Positions 54,025 through 63,914 are shown, counted from the first letter of the stretch. The stretch: 64,000 nucleotides of DNA from Gammaproteobacteria bacterium (GCA_028819075.1 JAPPMM010000037.1:19856-83855); one strand, 5' to 3'. Translations and numbers: made by a program. The notes: generated by a model from the sequence alone, not told the origin.

Positions 54025-56442
54025 TTACACGTGGGTTTCGAGAGGACGATACGGCTGCTCGGTGCCCGTGAGCGCCGCGAGCACCACGTCGGTGGTGAGC
54101 GGCGTCCGGCACAGGCACTGGCCGCCGAGAGCGTCCGCGACCGCCGAAGCAATCGCTGCCGCCCCGGCCCCGATGGGTGGTTCCCCGATCCCCTTCGCGC
54201 CAACCGGCGTCTGCGGGTCGGGTTCGTCGACGGCGGCCCACCTCATCCTCAGCGGAACGTCGAGAATGCCGGGCGGGCGGGCCGTGTAGAGGCGCTTGGC
54301 GAAGGCCACGCCCCACTGCGGGTCGAAGACCCACTTCTGGCTGCGCGCCTGGCCGAAGCCCTGCACGGCGCCCCCGTGGATCTGCGCTGCCAGGCTGCGC
54401 GGGTGCAGCACGGTGCCGCAGTCGGTGACGCCGGTGTACTCGGTCAGGTCGATCTGGCCGGTCTCGACGTCGACCTCCACCTGGGCGAAGCCCATCACCC
54501 ACGACCAGATGCTGCCGTCGCCGCCGTAGTTGTCGCGGGCCACGCCCATCAGGCCCTCGCCGGCGAGGTTGGTCGCGGACGCCACCGTCATGGGGTTGAG
54601 GTCGTCGGGCAGTTCGTGTCCGCTGTACCTGCCGCCCATGTCGATCGCGCGCCGGGCGGCCTCGGCGAAGGTCATGCCGCGGCCGGGATTGGCGGTCTGG
54701 AAGACGCGCCCGTCCGCGCAGTCGTAGGAATCGGGAGACCCGCCCAGCGCCCCGGCCGCGATCTCCTGCAGCTTCGCCTTGGCGTCCAGCGCCGCGGCGT
54801 GGTTGGAGCGGGTATGAGCGTGCGTGGTCTGACTGCCCGACTGGCTGGAACTCCACGGCAAGTTGCGCGAGGTGTCGCCCCACACCACCTCGCAGTCGTT
54901 CCAGTCCATCCCCAGCACGTCGCACGCGGCGCGTGCGGTGTCGGCGATGGAGTGTGTGCCCAGGTTGCCGATGCCCTGGTGGATGTAGAGCCTTCCGTCC
55001 GGACGGATCACCAGCAGGCCATCCATCCCTCGGCTCCCGCCCACGAAGGGGCTGATGCCGATGCCGACCCCGATGGACTTGGTGCCGCGGCGGGTGGCGC
55101 TGAGCTGCGTCCTTTCCTCCCAGCCGAACACCTCCGCTCCCAGATCCAGCGCCTCGCGCGCGAAGCAACTCGAGAGCGAACCCTGGGCGGGACCGAGCCA
55201 GCCGTCGTGTCCGGGGGCGTTCACCCGTCGGATGTCGAGCCGGTCGATGCCGAGTTCGCGTGCTGCCTTGTCGATGATGGGCTCGAGCATGGCCACGATC
55301 TGGGCGCCGCCCGGAGCCCGCTGCGCCGAGCGGGGCGGGGTGTTGGTGTACACCGATACCGCGCGGAAGCGCATGTGCTCGGGCTGGTAGCAGAGCGACG
55401 CCACCGTCCCGGCGGTGTTGAAGTCGCCGGAGCTGCCGTAGGAACCGGCGTCCTGAACGATGTAGAGGTCGATGGCGGTGACCCGCCCGTCGTTCCTGAA
55501 GCCCATCTTCGCGAAGGACTGGAACCCGGGGCGCGCCCGGCCGATGTACGTCTCCTCGTAGCGGTTGATCCGCAGCATCACCGGACGCCCGGTCTTGCGC
55601 GACATGATCGCGGCCACGTCGTTGATGGGCGCCCCGGAGATCTTGCTGCCGAATCCGCCCCCGCAGTACTCCGTCACGAGCACGACATCGGACTGCTCCA
55701 TACCCAGGCGGTTCGCCAGCCCTGCGTGGGTGCGCGCCGTGCTCTGGGTGGAGGTGTGCAGATAGAGCTTGCCGTTCTGCCAGTACGCCATGACGCTGCG
55801 CGGCTCCATCGGATGATGGGACAGCGACTGGTGCAGCAGCGTCTCCTCGAGCACCAGATCCGCGTCCGCGAAGCCGTCCTCGACTTCACCGACGTTCCAT
55901 TCCACCTGCGGCTCGCCCATCGGCAGCCGGTCGGGGCCCGCGGCGTCGTAGTCGTCGTCGGTCCACTTGAACTCGCGGATCTCGCGGGTCTGGCCCTCGC
56001 GCCACTGGATGTTGCCGTCCAGGCGCGCGTTGGGGCCGCCCGGGCGCAGGCTGTCGAGCGGGTCCACCACGAAGGGCAGGGGCTCGAAGTCGACCCGGAT
56101 CGCCTCGATGGCGTCCGCCGCCGTGGTTTCGTCAACCGCAGCCACCGCCAGCACGGGCTCGCCCTCGTAGAGCGGCTCGTTGGTCAGGGCGGCCTCGGCC
56201 CCGACCCCGGTGATCTCGGGCATCATCGGATCGTCGGCGGTCAGGATGTCGACCACCCCCTCCATCGCCAGCGCCGCACTCGCGTCGATGCGGCGCACGC
56301 GGCAGTGGGGCATGGGGGAGAGCAGCAGCTTGGCGAAGAGCATGCCCTCCGCGCGGAAGTCCTCGGCGTACCTGGCCCTGCCGGTGATCTTGGCTCGCAG
56401 ATCCGGGGGCGCGATGTCTCGTCCAATAGCCTTCTCGGCCAT
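54025..56442 (-). CDS. Molybdopterin-binding large subunit (xanthine dehydrogenase family)
   Basis: An 805-aa catalytic subunit that hydroxylates aldehydes or N-heterocycles. EYCGGGFGSK and QRAPGGAQ are molybdenum-cofactor motifs, and the catalytic Glu is in GAKGIGEPP near the C-terminus. The N-terminal domain (ITGRARYAEDFRAEGMLFAK) is typical. The CO-dehydrogenase active-site loop (AYRCSFR) is not seen, so it is not CoxL form I. It has no signal peptide. It lies 15 nt before the FAD gene. Confidence 0.9.
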   Translation of the reverse strand: MAEKAIGRDIAPPDLRAKITGRARYAEDFRAEGMLFAKLLLSPMPHCRVRRIDASAALAMEGVVDILTADDPMMPEITGVGAEAALTNEPLYEGEPVLAVAAVDETTAADAIEAIRVDFEPLPFVVDPLDSLRPGGPNARLDGNIQWREGQTREIREFKWTDDDYDAAGPDRLPMGEPQVEWNVGEVEDGFADADLVLEETLLHQSLSHHPMEPRSVMAYWQNGKLYLHTSTQSTARTHAGLANRLGMEQSDVVLVTEYCGGGFGSKISGAPINDVAAIMSRKTGRPVMLRINRYEETYIGRARPGFQSFAKMGFRNDGRVTAIDLYIVQDAGSYGSSGDFNTAGTVASLCYQPEHMRFRAVSVYTNTPPRSAQRAPGGAQIVAMLEPIIDKAARELGIDRLDIRRVNAPGHDGWLGPAQGSLSSCFAREALDLGAEVFGWEERTQLSATRRGTKSIGVGIGISPFVGGSRGMDGLLVIRPDGRLYIHQGIGNLGTHSIADTARAACDVLGMDWNDCEVVWGDTSRNLPWSSSQSGSQTTHAHTRSNHAAALDAKAKLQEIAAGALGGSPDSYDCADGRVFQTANPGRGMTFAEAARRAIDMGGRYSGHELPDDLNPMTVASATNLAGEGLMGVARDNYGGDGSIWSWVMGFAQVEVDVETGQIDLTEYTGVTDCGTVLHPRSLAAQIHGGAVQGFGQARSQKWVFDPQWGVAFAKRLYTARPPGILDVPLRMRWAAVDEPDPQTPVGAKGIGEPPIGAGAAAIASAVADALGGQCLCRTPLTTDVVLAALTGTEQPYRPLETHV

Positions 56443-56470
56443 TTCATCCTCCTCCGTAAAAGGCCGTTCG

Positions 56471-57112
56471 TCAGGCGCGTTGGCCCATCAACTCGACGGC
56501 TCGCTCCGCCGAATCGAGGATCTTGTTGTAGTCGCCGCAACGGCAGAGGTTGCCGGAGAGCGCCTGCGCACATTGAGCGCGGCTGGCGCCCGGGTTGTCT
56601 TCGACGAATGCCGCCATGCTCATGATGAAGCCGGGGGCGCAGAAGGCGCACTGGAACCCGCCCTCGTCCATGACCGCCTGCTGCACGGGATGGAGCTCGC
56701 CGTCGGGGCTCTCGAGCCCCTCGATGGTGCGAATCTCACGGCCGCGCACCTGGTGGGTGAGCATCGAGCAGGAGTAATGCGTGACTCCGTCGATGTGGAC
56801 GGTGCAGGCCCCGCACTCGGCGCGGTCGCACCCCAGCTTGGTCCCGGTCAGCCCGAGCTTGTAACGCAGCGTCATCGCCAGCGTCTCGTAGGGGAGCACG
56901 TCGACGCGCCGCTGCTGGCCGTTGACGGTGAGCGTCATGAGGCGTTCCACCCCGCCCCGGGCCTGGCCGGCGGTCAACACGCCCGGACCCCGGAACAGGT
57001 AGCTGGACGCGGAGACGGTCGCGCCCGCCGCGATCACGCCCTTGATGAACTTGCGGCGTGAGTAGTTGCGGGGACCGCGGTCGCGGATGATCTCGACTTC
57101 GGTCACGGTCAT
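56471..57112 (-). CDS. [2Fe-2S] small subunit with Tat signal (CoxS/XdhC type)
   Basis: First gene of the Mo-enzyme operon. A twin-arginine signal (SRRKFIKGVIAAGATVSASS) shows the complex is exported; it can carry the two signal-less subunits with it. Cluster Cys motifs: GCDRAECGACTVHIDG for the plant-type cluster, and FQCAFCAPG plus LCRCGDYN for the second. A strong AAGGAGG lies just before; the ATG here is only 2 nt away, so the GTG two codons on may be the real start. Length is ~213 aa. Confidence 0.9.
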   Translation of the reverse strand: MTVTEVEIIRDRGPRNYSRRKFIKGVIAAGATVSASSYLFRGPGVLTAGQARGGVERLMTLTVNGQQRRVDVLPYETLAMTLRYKLGLTGTKLGCDRAECGACTVHIDGVTHYSCSMLTHQVRGREIRTIEGLESPDGELHPVQQAVMDEGGFQCAFCAPGFIMSMAAFVEDNPGASRAQCAQALSGNLCRCGDYNKILDSAERAVELMGQRA

Positions 57113-57214
57113 CACCTCCTTCGTGGTGTCGCTGGCCGGGAGTGCCCGGCACGCTTTCACAACTTGCCAAGATACGGAGCCGGTCCCGGATATGCGAGTC
57201 TTTGAGGGGCTATC

Positions 57215-58582
57215 TCAACCCACCCACACCGACTTCACGTTCACGAACTCGTGGATGCCGAAGAGGGAGAGTTCGCGTCCGTAGCCGCTTTCCTTGACCC
57301 CGCCGAAGGGGAGCTGGGGGTCGGAGCGCACGAAGGCGTTCACGAAGCAGTTGCCGGCGTCGATCTCCTCGGCCGCGATGCGCCGCCCGCGCTCCAGGTC
57401 GCGGGTGAAGACCGAGGCGCCCAGCCCGTAGCGGGTGTCGTTGGCCACCGCGATGGCCTCGCGCTCGTCCGCCACCGGCACGATGGATACGACCGGGCCG
57501 AACAGCTCCTCCTCGTAGGCGGGCATGCCCGGGCCCACGTCGGCCAGCACCGTGGGCGGATAGAACCAGCCCGGCCGGTCGGGCACCTCACCGCCCACCA
57601 GCAGGGACGCGCCCGCCTCGACGCTTCCCCGCACCTGGTCGTGCAGGCGGTCGCGCAGATCCTCTCGCGCGAGCGGGCCGATGCGGTTGGCCTCGTCGAA
57701 GGGATCGCCGAAGGCCGCCGCGCCCATCGCCTCCACGACCCGCTCGCGCAGCTCGGCGAGCACGGGCTCGACCACGATGCAGCGCTTGGCGGCGATGCAG
57801 CTCTGCCCGGCGTTGATCAGGCGGCTGGTCACGCACAGGCGCGTGGCGAGCTCCAGATCGGCGTCCTCGAGCACGATGCAGGGGTCGTTGCCGCCCAGCT
57901 CCAGCACGGACTTCTTGACGTGGGCGGCAGCGGTCGCGGCCACCGTCTTCCCGGCGACCGTACTCCCCGTTAGGGTCACCGCGCGCACGCGTGGGTCGGC
58001 GATGAGCTCGGCGGCGCGGTCGTGGTCGATGAGCAGCGCGCGGAAGAGGTCGTCGGGGAAGCCGGCCTCACGGAAGATGCCCTCGATGGCCAGCCCGCAC
58101 CCCGGCACGTTGGGCGCGTGCTTGAGGAGCGTCCCGTTCCCCGCCATCAGGTTGGGCGCGGCGAAGCGGAAGACCTGCCAGAAGGGGTAGTTCCACGGCA
58201 TGATGGCGAAGACGATGCCGATCGGCTGGAAGGTGACGAAGCTCTGGCGGGCTTCAGTTTCGACCGGTTGCGGAGCCAGGTAGCCGGGGGCCTGTTCGGC
58301 GTAGAACTCGCACACCATGGCGCACTTTTCGATCTCCGCGCTCGCCTCGCGCACGGGCTTCCCCATTTCGCGGGTCATGAGTTCGGCGAACTCTTCGCGC
58401 CGCTCTCTCAGGATTGCCGCCAGGCTATCCACCAGCCGTGACCGCTCCTCCATGGGGGTGTCGCGCCAGGCCAGGAAGGCGTTCTGGCAGCCGGCAACGG
58501 CGCGGGCGTAGTCGCCGGACGACATCTCCGGGTAGTCCCTGATGCGCTGGCCGGTCGCGGGATCTATCGCAGTGAACGGCAT
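57215..58582 (-). CDS. NAD(P)-dependent aldehyde dehydrogenase (succinate-semialdehyde type)
   Basis: A 455-aa enzyme that oxidises aldehydes to acids. The ATG has GGAGG 9 nt upstream; the longer frame is discarded. Catalytic Cys is in NAGQSCIAAKR, Glu in LELGGNDP, and the cofactor loop reads MPWNYPFWQ and GSTVAGK. The sequence pattern (FNARQSFVTFQPIG-like, ERGRRIAAEEIDAG) is closest to succinate-semialdehyde dehydrogenases. It lies ~100 bp from the Mo-enzyme operon, which could act on related aldehydes, but it is cytoplasmic. Confidence 0.85.
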   Translation of the reverse strand: MPFTAIDPATGQRIRDYPEMSSGDYARAVAGCQNAFLAWRDTPMEERSRLVDSLAAILRERREEFAELMTREMGKPVREASAEIEKCAMVCEFYAEQAPGYLAPQPVETEARQSFVTFQPIGIVFAIMPWNYPFWQVFRFAAPNLMAGNGTLLKHAPNVPGCGLAIEGIFREAGFPDDLFRALLIDHDRAAELIADPRVRAVTLTGSTVAGKTVAATAAAHVKKSVLELGGNDPCIVLEDADLELATRLCVTSRLINAGQSCIAAKRCIVVEPVLAELRERVVEAMGAAAFGDPFDEANRIGPLAREDLRDRLHDQVRGSVEAGASLLVGGEVPDRPGWFYPPTVLADVGPGMPAYEEELFGPVVSIVPVADEREAIAVANDTRYGLGASVFTRDLERGRRIAAEEIDAGNCFVNAFVRSDPQLPFGGVKESGYGRELSLFGIHEFVNVKSVWVG

Positions 58583-58647
58583 CGGGTTTAACCTCCAGAG
58601 GAGTTGTCCGTCATCGTCCATCCTCAGAAAGCCTAGCCGGAACGCGC

Positions 58648-59634
58648 ATGGAAACAAGGCGTCCCACCACTCCCGAGGCCGAGGAGATCCTCGGACTCTA
58701 CTATCCCGTGCTCGACCACGGCTTCGTCTCGCTGGTCGACTACATGGGCAGCGACGAGAGCATCGAGCACGCCGCGCGGGTCAGCTACGGCTACGGCACC
58801 CGCAGGCGCAGCGCCACCCGCGGGCTCATCCGCTACCTGCGCCGGCATCTGCACACCACGCCCAGCGAGATGGTCGAGCTCAAGTTCCACTGCGCCATGC
58901 CGATGTTCGTGGCCCGCCAGTGGGTGCGGCACCGGACGGCCTCAATTAACGAGTATTCGGGTCGCTACAGCCTGATGCCGCTCCTCTTCTACAGCCCCGA
59001 TAGAGAGAACTTCTCGCTCCAGAGCACCTCCAACAATCAGGGGAGGGAGGAGGATGCCGCTCCGAAGGGCCTCTATCGGGATGCGATCCGGCAATGGGAG
59101 GATGTGCGCAAGTCCGCTTCCCAGGCGTACGGGTGGATGGTCGAGCAGGATATCGCGCGCGAGCTGGCCCGAATCGACTTGCCGCTGTCGACATACACGC
59201 AGTGGTACTGGAAGATCGACCTGCACAACCTGCTGCACTTCCTCACGCTTCGCGTGGACGATCACGCCCAGTGGGAGATCCAGGAGTTCGGGCGGGTGAT
59301 GGCGGGGATGCTCAAGCGCGTGGCCCCGATGAGCTTCGAGGCCTGGATCGACTACCAGGTGTGCGGCGACAAGCTGAGCCGAATGGAGCTGGAGGCGCTG
59401 GCGACGCTGCTCGCGCCGGGAGAGGATGGCGGGCTGGAGGTAAGGCAAGGTGGCGGATCGCTCAGCTTCGAGGAACTGCGCGGAATGGGGATGGCGCCGC
59501 GGGAAGTCCGCGAGCTGGTCGGCAAGATCCGGCGCCGGACCGCTCCGGATTTCGATCTGGATCTTGCGCGCTTCCGGAGTGCCGAGGACGTGGCCGCGGA
59601 GATGCACGAGGCGGTGCCCGGGAACTTCGAGTAG
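58648..59634 (+). CDS. thyX: FAD-dependent thymidylate synthase ThyX
   Basis: ThyX makes dTMP from dUMP with methylene-tetrahydrofolate and FAD. The hallmark RHRTASINEYSGRYS is complete. Length is 328 aa, longer than the ~220-250 of the standard form, with a C-terminal extension (GSLSFEELRGMGMAPREVRE) after the catalytic fold. The start ATG lies 66 bp from the divergent aldehyde dehydrogenase start. Confidence 0.95.
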   Translation: METRRPTTPEAEEILGLYYPVLDHGFVSLVDYMGSDESIEHAARVSYGYGTRRRSATRGLIRYLRRHLHTTPSEMVELKFHCAMPMFVARQWVRHRTASINEYSGRYSLMPLLFYSPDRENFSLQSTSNNQGREEDAAPKGLYRDAIRQWEDVRKSASQAYGWMVEQDIARELARIDLPLSTYTQWYWKIDLHNLLHFLTLRVDDHAQWEIQEFGRVMAGMLKRVAPMSFEAWIDYQVCGDKLSRMELEALATLLAPGEDGGLEVRQGGGSLSFEELRGMGMAPREVRELVGKIRRRTAPDFDLDLARFRSAEDVAAEMHEAVPGNFE

Positions 59635-59749
59635 GGAAGCAGTGGACGGCTCGAGCCGGATTCCGGTCATAACCCTTCGGATCCCGCGCACTGTAGCCGT
59701 TGAGGGGATGAGTGTCTTGAAGACGAGTATGAGCGACGCAGGAGGACCA

Positions 59750-61783
59750 ATGCACGAGCACGACAACTCCCGGACAAGGCCGGCACCGGGCCGCGTTCCT
59801 CGCTGGCCCGCGTTTGCGGCGCTGGCCCTGGTTCTGGCCCTGACGGGGCCGGTGGCAGGCCTCTCGGCGCAGGATGCGGACGCCGTGCCGCGCCCGATGA
59901 CCATCGTCGACCTCATCGAAGTGCCGACGCTCGGCGACCCGCGCATCTCCCCTGACGGAACCCGGCTGCTTTTCGTGCGCCGTGACGCCGACTGGGAGGA
60001 GAACGGGAGCGTCGCCCACATCTGGAGGGTGGACGCGGACGGCGGCAACCTGATCCAGGTCACCAACGGCGAGAACGGGGAGACGAGCCCGCGCTGGTCG
60101 CCCGACGGAAGCCGCATCGCCTTCCTGGCCCGGCGCGGCGAGGATGAGCACACCCGGATCTACCTGCTGAACGCCATGGGGGGAGAGGCGAACGCCCTCA
60201 CCGACCACCCCACGGCGGTCTCGAGCATCACCTGGGCCCCCGACGGGAGCGGCATCTACTTCGTCGCCTCGGACGAGCTGTCGGACGAGGAGCAGGCCGC
60301 GCGGGCCGCCGGGGACGACGTCTTCGCCTTCGACGAAAACTATCAGCAACTCCACATCTGGCGCGCGAGCGTGGACGACGGCGAGGTGAGCCGGGTCACG
60401 GAAGGCGACTATTCGGTTACCGGGTACTCGCTCTCGCGCGACGGCACCCACATCGCCTTCCATCGCGGAGAATCGCCGCTCTTCGAGGGCGTGGACCGGC
60501 GCGAGGTCTGGGTGATGCGCTCCGATGGCAGCGACGCCCGCCAGCTGACCCGCAACTCGGTGCCGGAATACAATGCGCGCCTCTCGCCGGACAACCAGTG
60601 GGTGGCCTTCCACGCGGACTCGAACGAGGACTTCGATTTCTATTACAACGACAATCTCTTCCTCGTCCCGGCATCCGGAGACGGGGAGGCGCGCGTGCTG
60701 CTCCCGGACATGCCGCATGGGGTGGACGCCATCGCCTGGTCGGGCGATGGCGAGGCCATCTTCTTCCGCGCCAACACGGGCGTGCGCGAAGAGCTGATGC
60801 GCGTGGACATCGAAGGCGAGCGCCTGACGCAGTTGACCCAGGGCGATCATCAGGTCATCAACTGGCAGTACGCGCCCGCGCTCGACACGCACGTCTTCGG
60901 GCTCAACCGGGCGGACAACCGGGGCGACCTTTGGGTGATGTCCGGCGACGGCTCGCCCGAGCGCGTGACCCGCGTCTTCGACTACCTCACCGCGGACTTC
61001 GTGCAGCCGCGCCAGGAGGCCATCCGCTGGCAGGGTGAGGACGGCGTCGAGGTCGAGGGACTGCTCTTCTATCCGCTGGACTATGAGGAGGGCACCCGCT
61101 ATCCGCTGGTGGTGCAGACCCACGGCGGCCCCGCCGCGTCCGACAAGTTCCAGTTTTCGACCGCGGGCAACTTTGTCCAGGTCCTGAACGGGATGGGCTA
61201 CTTCGTCTTCAAGCCCAACTACCGGGGCAGCACCGGGTCCGGCGACGACTTCCTGCGCAACATGGTAGGCAACTATTTCGACCAGGCCCACCTGGACGTG
61301 ATGACCGGGGTGGACCACCTGATCGATCTAGGCCTCGTGGACGGCGCGCGCATGGCCAAGATGGGATGGAGCGCGGGCGGGCACATGACCAACAAGATCA
61401 TCACCCACACCGACCGCTTCAAAGCCGCCGCCTCCGGAGCGGGCGCCGCCAACTGGGTGTCGATGTACGCCCAGAGCGACATCCGCGTATACCGGACCCC
61501 GTGGTTCGGCGGCACCCCCTGGGAGGAGGACGCGCCCGTCGACCAGTACTGGCAGGACTCGCCGCTGCGCGAGGTGTGGCGGGTGAGCACGCCGACGATC
61601 TTCCTCGTGGGCGAAGAGGACGCCCGCGTGCCCATGCCGCAGTCGGTGGAGATGTACCGCGGGCTGAAGCACAACGGCGTTCCGACACATCTATACGTAG
61701 CGCCGCGCGCGGGGCACGGCTGGACCGAACTCCGGCACCAGCTCTTCAAGGCCAACGTGCACCTCGAGTGGTTCGAGCGCTAG
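59750..61783 (+). CDS. S9-family prolyl oligopeptidase, exported
   Basis: A 677-aa acylaminoacyl/dipeptidyl-peptidase-like enzyme. I chose the ATG with GGAGG just upstream, giving a signal that ends AGLSAQ; ATGs at 59,708 and 59,729 are alternatives. A PD40 propeller (ISPDGTRLLF, WSPDGSRIAF) gates an alpha/beta-hydrolase domain with Ser in MGWSAGGHM (~541), Asp in GEEDARVP and His in AGHGWTE. It fits the many peptide-degrading enzymes in the window. Confidence 0.92.
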   Translation: MHEHDNSRTRPAPGRVPRWPAFAALALVLALTGPVAGLSAQDADAVPRPMTIVDLIEVPTLGDPRISPDGTRLLFVRRDADWEENGSVAHIWRVDADGGNLIQVTNGENGETSPRWSPDGSRIAFLARRGEDEHTRIYLLNAMGGEANALTDHPTAVSSITWAPDGSGIYFVASDELSDEEQAARAAGDDVFAFDENYQQLHIWRASVDDGEVSRVTEGDYSVTGYSLSRDGTHIAFHRGESPLFEGVDRREVWVMRSDGSDARQLTRNSVPEYNARLSPDNQWVAFHADSNEDFDFYYNDNLFLVPASGDGEARVLLPDMPHGVDAIAWSGDGEAIFFRANTGVREELMRVDIEGERLTQLTQGDHQVINWQYAPALDTHVFGLNRADNRGDLWVMSGDGSPERVTRVFDYLTADFVQPRQEAIRWQGEDGVEVEGLLFYPLDYEEGTRYPLVVQTHGGPAASDKFQFSTAGNFVQVLNGMGYFVFKPNYRGSTGSGDDFLRNMVGNYFDQAHLDVMTGVDHLIDLGLVDGARMAKMGWSAGGHMTNKIITHTDRFKAAASGAGAANWVSMYAQSDIRVYRTPWFGGTPWEEDAPVDQYWQDSPLREVWRVSTPTIFLVGEEDARVPMPQSVEMYRGLKHNGVPTHLYVAPRAGHGWTELRHQLFKANVHLEWFER

Positions 61784-61857
61784 GTGCACGACCGCGAGTA
61801 CGAATGGGAAGAGGCGCCGGGGGACGAGGAAGAGGCGCGGGCTACGACGGCCGCGGA

Positions 61858-62736
61858 TCACCCCTCCACGGCTTCCCGCGCTGCGGCTTCGATCTCCCAG
61901 GGGATGTCGGAGTCGCGATAGAGGGCAGCCCCGTTTGACAGCATGGTATGTTCACGCGTCGACGGGGCGCCGCGCTGCTTCCGCGTATCCGCACACCCGC
62001 GCCGCTTCAGCGGATCGGCGCGCTCAACCCGCTTCGGCGCGTCCACCAGCATTCTTCCCTTCGGCGTGAAGAACAGTACCGTCCCGTCACCGTTTACGGA
62101 TACCTTGATCCGGCCCTCGTGAACGGCGCGATGGTGACGCCGACAGAGCAGCAGCGTATTCCGGAGACTCGTCTCGCCCCCGTCGGCCCAATGCTTAACA
62201 TGATGCGCCTCCGTGAACCTGCACCCGAGCGTCCCGTCTCGCCTTCGGCCGCAAGCGTTGCCGCATCGCAATGGACCATGACCTGGTAGCGCTCGGCGCG
62301 GGTGCCGGACTCGACGCGGGGTGAGGCAGGCGTCTCGATGTCCAATTGAGCGCGCTGTTCCTCGCGGGATTGAGTCGGCGGATCGTCGCCGGGCTCGCTA
62401 TCCCCGAACCCCGCCGCCAGCGCCCGCTCCGCCAGCAGCCCCACGGCATCCGCTCGACGTTGCTTCGGCTCCGGGCGCGCGTCGCTGGCCTCGCGTCTGG
62501 CACTCCTTCCACTTCCCGCGCCGTCTCGAGCATCACCCTCGCCCCGGAACAGCGCATCCGACGCCGCCTCGATCGCCCGCATCAGCACCGCACCGACCTC
62601 CGGCTCGAGCCGTCCCTTCACCACGTACATCCCGTCGCCATCCACAAACACCGAGAACGCACGACTGCGGTGCCGGGCCTGCTCGGCGGTCAACTCCTCA
62701 TCGCGCGACAGCTTCTTCCACATGCGCTGTTGAAGA
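61858..62736 (-). pseudogene. Third DUF222-HNH copy, truncated and frameshifted
   Basis: This copy begins at RMWKKLSRDEELTAEQA, in the middle of the DUF222 domain, where the second mobile element's end joins it. It has the undisturbed ALFRGEGDARDG site that was used by the first element in the other copy. After AAEGETGRS about 187 nt are missing relative to the split gene; the frame shifts there and the HNH part continues in another frame (CRFTEAHHVKHWADGGETS). The first CxxxxC half of the HNH zinc site is lost. Confidence 0.85.
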
Positions 62737-62779
62737 CGCATCCTGTTGTGTGCGTGTGACTTGGGAGTCTCGCCGGTTC

Positions 62780-62807
62780 GATTCCCGCTAATTGATTCCC
62801 GCCAATT
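62780..62807 (-). repeat. Tandem 14-bp repeat next to the second integrase
   Basis: On the plus strand GATTCCCGCTAATT is followed at once by GATTCCCGCCAATT. Read on the minus strand it matches the GCGGGAATC repeats after the first integrase (30,153-30,176). Confidence 0.6.
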
Positions 62808-62813
62808 GGGATC

Positions 62814-63914
62814 TCAGGTGCGAACCCTCCGGCGGGCGTCCAGAGCCTTCCTGAGTTGTCCCGTGTTCGCGTGCTGGTAGCAGATCAGGACCGTCTGCGG
62901 ATTCTTCCACCCGCCAAGTTCGCAGAGCACCTTGAGCGGCTGGTCCATCAGGTCGCTGGCAAACTTGCGCCGCAGCGAGTGCCAGCCCCGGCCACGCTTC
63001 GGTTCGAGCCTCGCGAGGGTCACGGCTCTATGCCACCATCTCAGCGCGAGGTCGCGACCGGGGCACAGCGAGGAGTGACCCGGCGCGGGCAGCACCAGAC
63101 CGTTTCCGCTTCCGCCGCTCATCCTCCACGCATCTTCCAACACCGCAATTGCATCGTCGGTCAGCGGCGTGGCGTGTTCGTAGCCCGTCTTCTCGTGCTG
63201 CGCTCGCCACCTCACCATCCCGCCTTCGAGGTCGATATCAGACCACCGCAGCTTGCGAATCGCGCCGATCCGGTGCCCGGTCTCGTGCGCGAGCACGAGG
63301 GCGACGTGGAATCGCCAGCCGACCTGCCGCGAGACGCCGAGAAGCGCCTGGTACTCCTCTTCCGTGAGAACGACCCGGGTGGGGTTCTTCTCCTTGGGCT
63401 TCTTGAGGCCCTTCAGCGGGTTCCTGTCGAGCAGCGGGCGGCCCTGCTCGTCCTTCGACCTCGCCGCCCAGTTCAGCACCGCCATCAGGAACGTCAAGTC
63501 CCATTCGACGGTTCGGTTGCCCACCGGCTTGCCGCTCGGTCCGACGCGGCCCGTTCGGCGCTCCCGGATGAATCGGTCCCAGTCTCGCTGGGACAGGGTC
63601 TCGGGCCTTCGGTCCCGCCCGAGGAAGTCGAGGAACATCCCCGTCGCGACCCTGTCCCGACGCTGGACCCGCTCCGCCTTCGCGGGCGTCACCTCTTCAC
63701 CGTAAATGTCAAACAGCGTTCCCAGCGTGAGCGGCTCGGGTTCGGCGTCCGCCTTGCCGTTCAGGTCCGGGCCGACGAAGTCCGCGGCGAACTCGTCCGC
63801 CTCTCTCTTCGCCCTCATCCAGTCGCGGTGTCTCAGCGACCGGGTGAGCCTTCGCCCGTTCTCGCGCCACTCCATCTGGTAGAGGCCGGTCTTCGGGTCC
63901 GGGAAGACCCTCAC
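62814..63914 (-). CDS. int: Second tyrosine integrase; 5' end unclear
   Basis: A 366-aa product from a GTG, homologous along its length to the first integrase (VRVFPDPKTGLYQMEWRENG). Catalytic residues are intact: ETGHRIGAIRKLRW, HEKTGYEH, HSLRRKFAS and a Tyr in TVLICYQH. Homology continues upstream of this GTG (SYGAGEWGRNRV), but there is no ATG and an in-frame TGA stands a few codons before, so the true start may be lost by mutation. It could still be active from the GTG, because only ~20 N-terminal residues are missing. Confidence 0.75.
   Translation of the reverse strand: MRVFPDPKTGLYQMEWRENGRRLTRSLRHRDWMRAKREADEFAADFVGPDLNGKADAEPEPLTLGTLFDIYGEEVTPAKAERVQRRDRVATGMFLDFLGRDRRPETLSQRDWDRFIRERRTGRVGPSGKPVGNRTVEWDLTFLMAVLNWAARSKDEQGRPLLDRNPLKGLKKPKEKNPTRVVLTEEEYQALLGVSRQVGWRFHVALVLAHETGHRIGAIRKLRWSDIDLEGGMVRWRAQHEKTGYEHATPLTDDAIAVLEDAWRMSGGSGNGLVLPAPGHSSLCPGRDLALRWWHRAVTLARLEPKRGRGWHSLRRKFASDLMDQPLKVLCELGGWKNPQTVLICYQHANTGQLRKALDARRRVRT

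Noticed and set aside
54025..56442. Aerobic CO dehydrogenase large subunit (form I CoxL)
   Set aside because: The AYRCSFR active-site loop of form I is not found; a general xanthine dehydrogenase-family enzyme is the safer call.
52978..56625. Very long open frame opposite the molybdenum hydroxylase genes
   Set aside because: It is a GC-driven shadow: His/Arg/Val/Gly-rich, without domains, and the opposite strand holds three well-conserved genes.
62761..62810. tRNA/tmRNA 3'-end-like sequence (GGTTCGATTCCCGC) beside the second integrase
   Set aside because: The T-stem does not pair properly (GCCGG against CCCGC), no other tRNA arms fit, and the sequence is explained by the tandem repeat shared with the first integrase.
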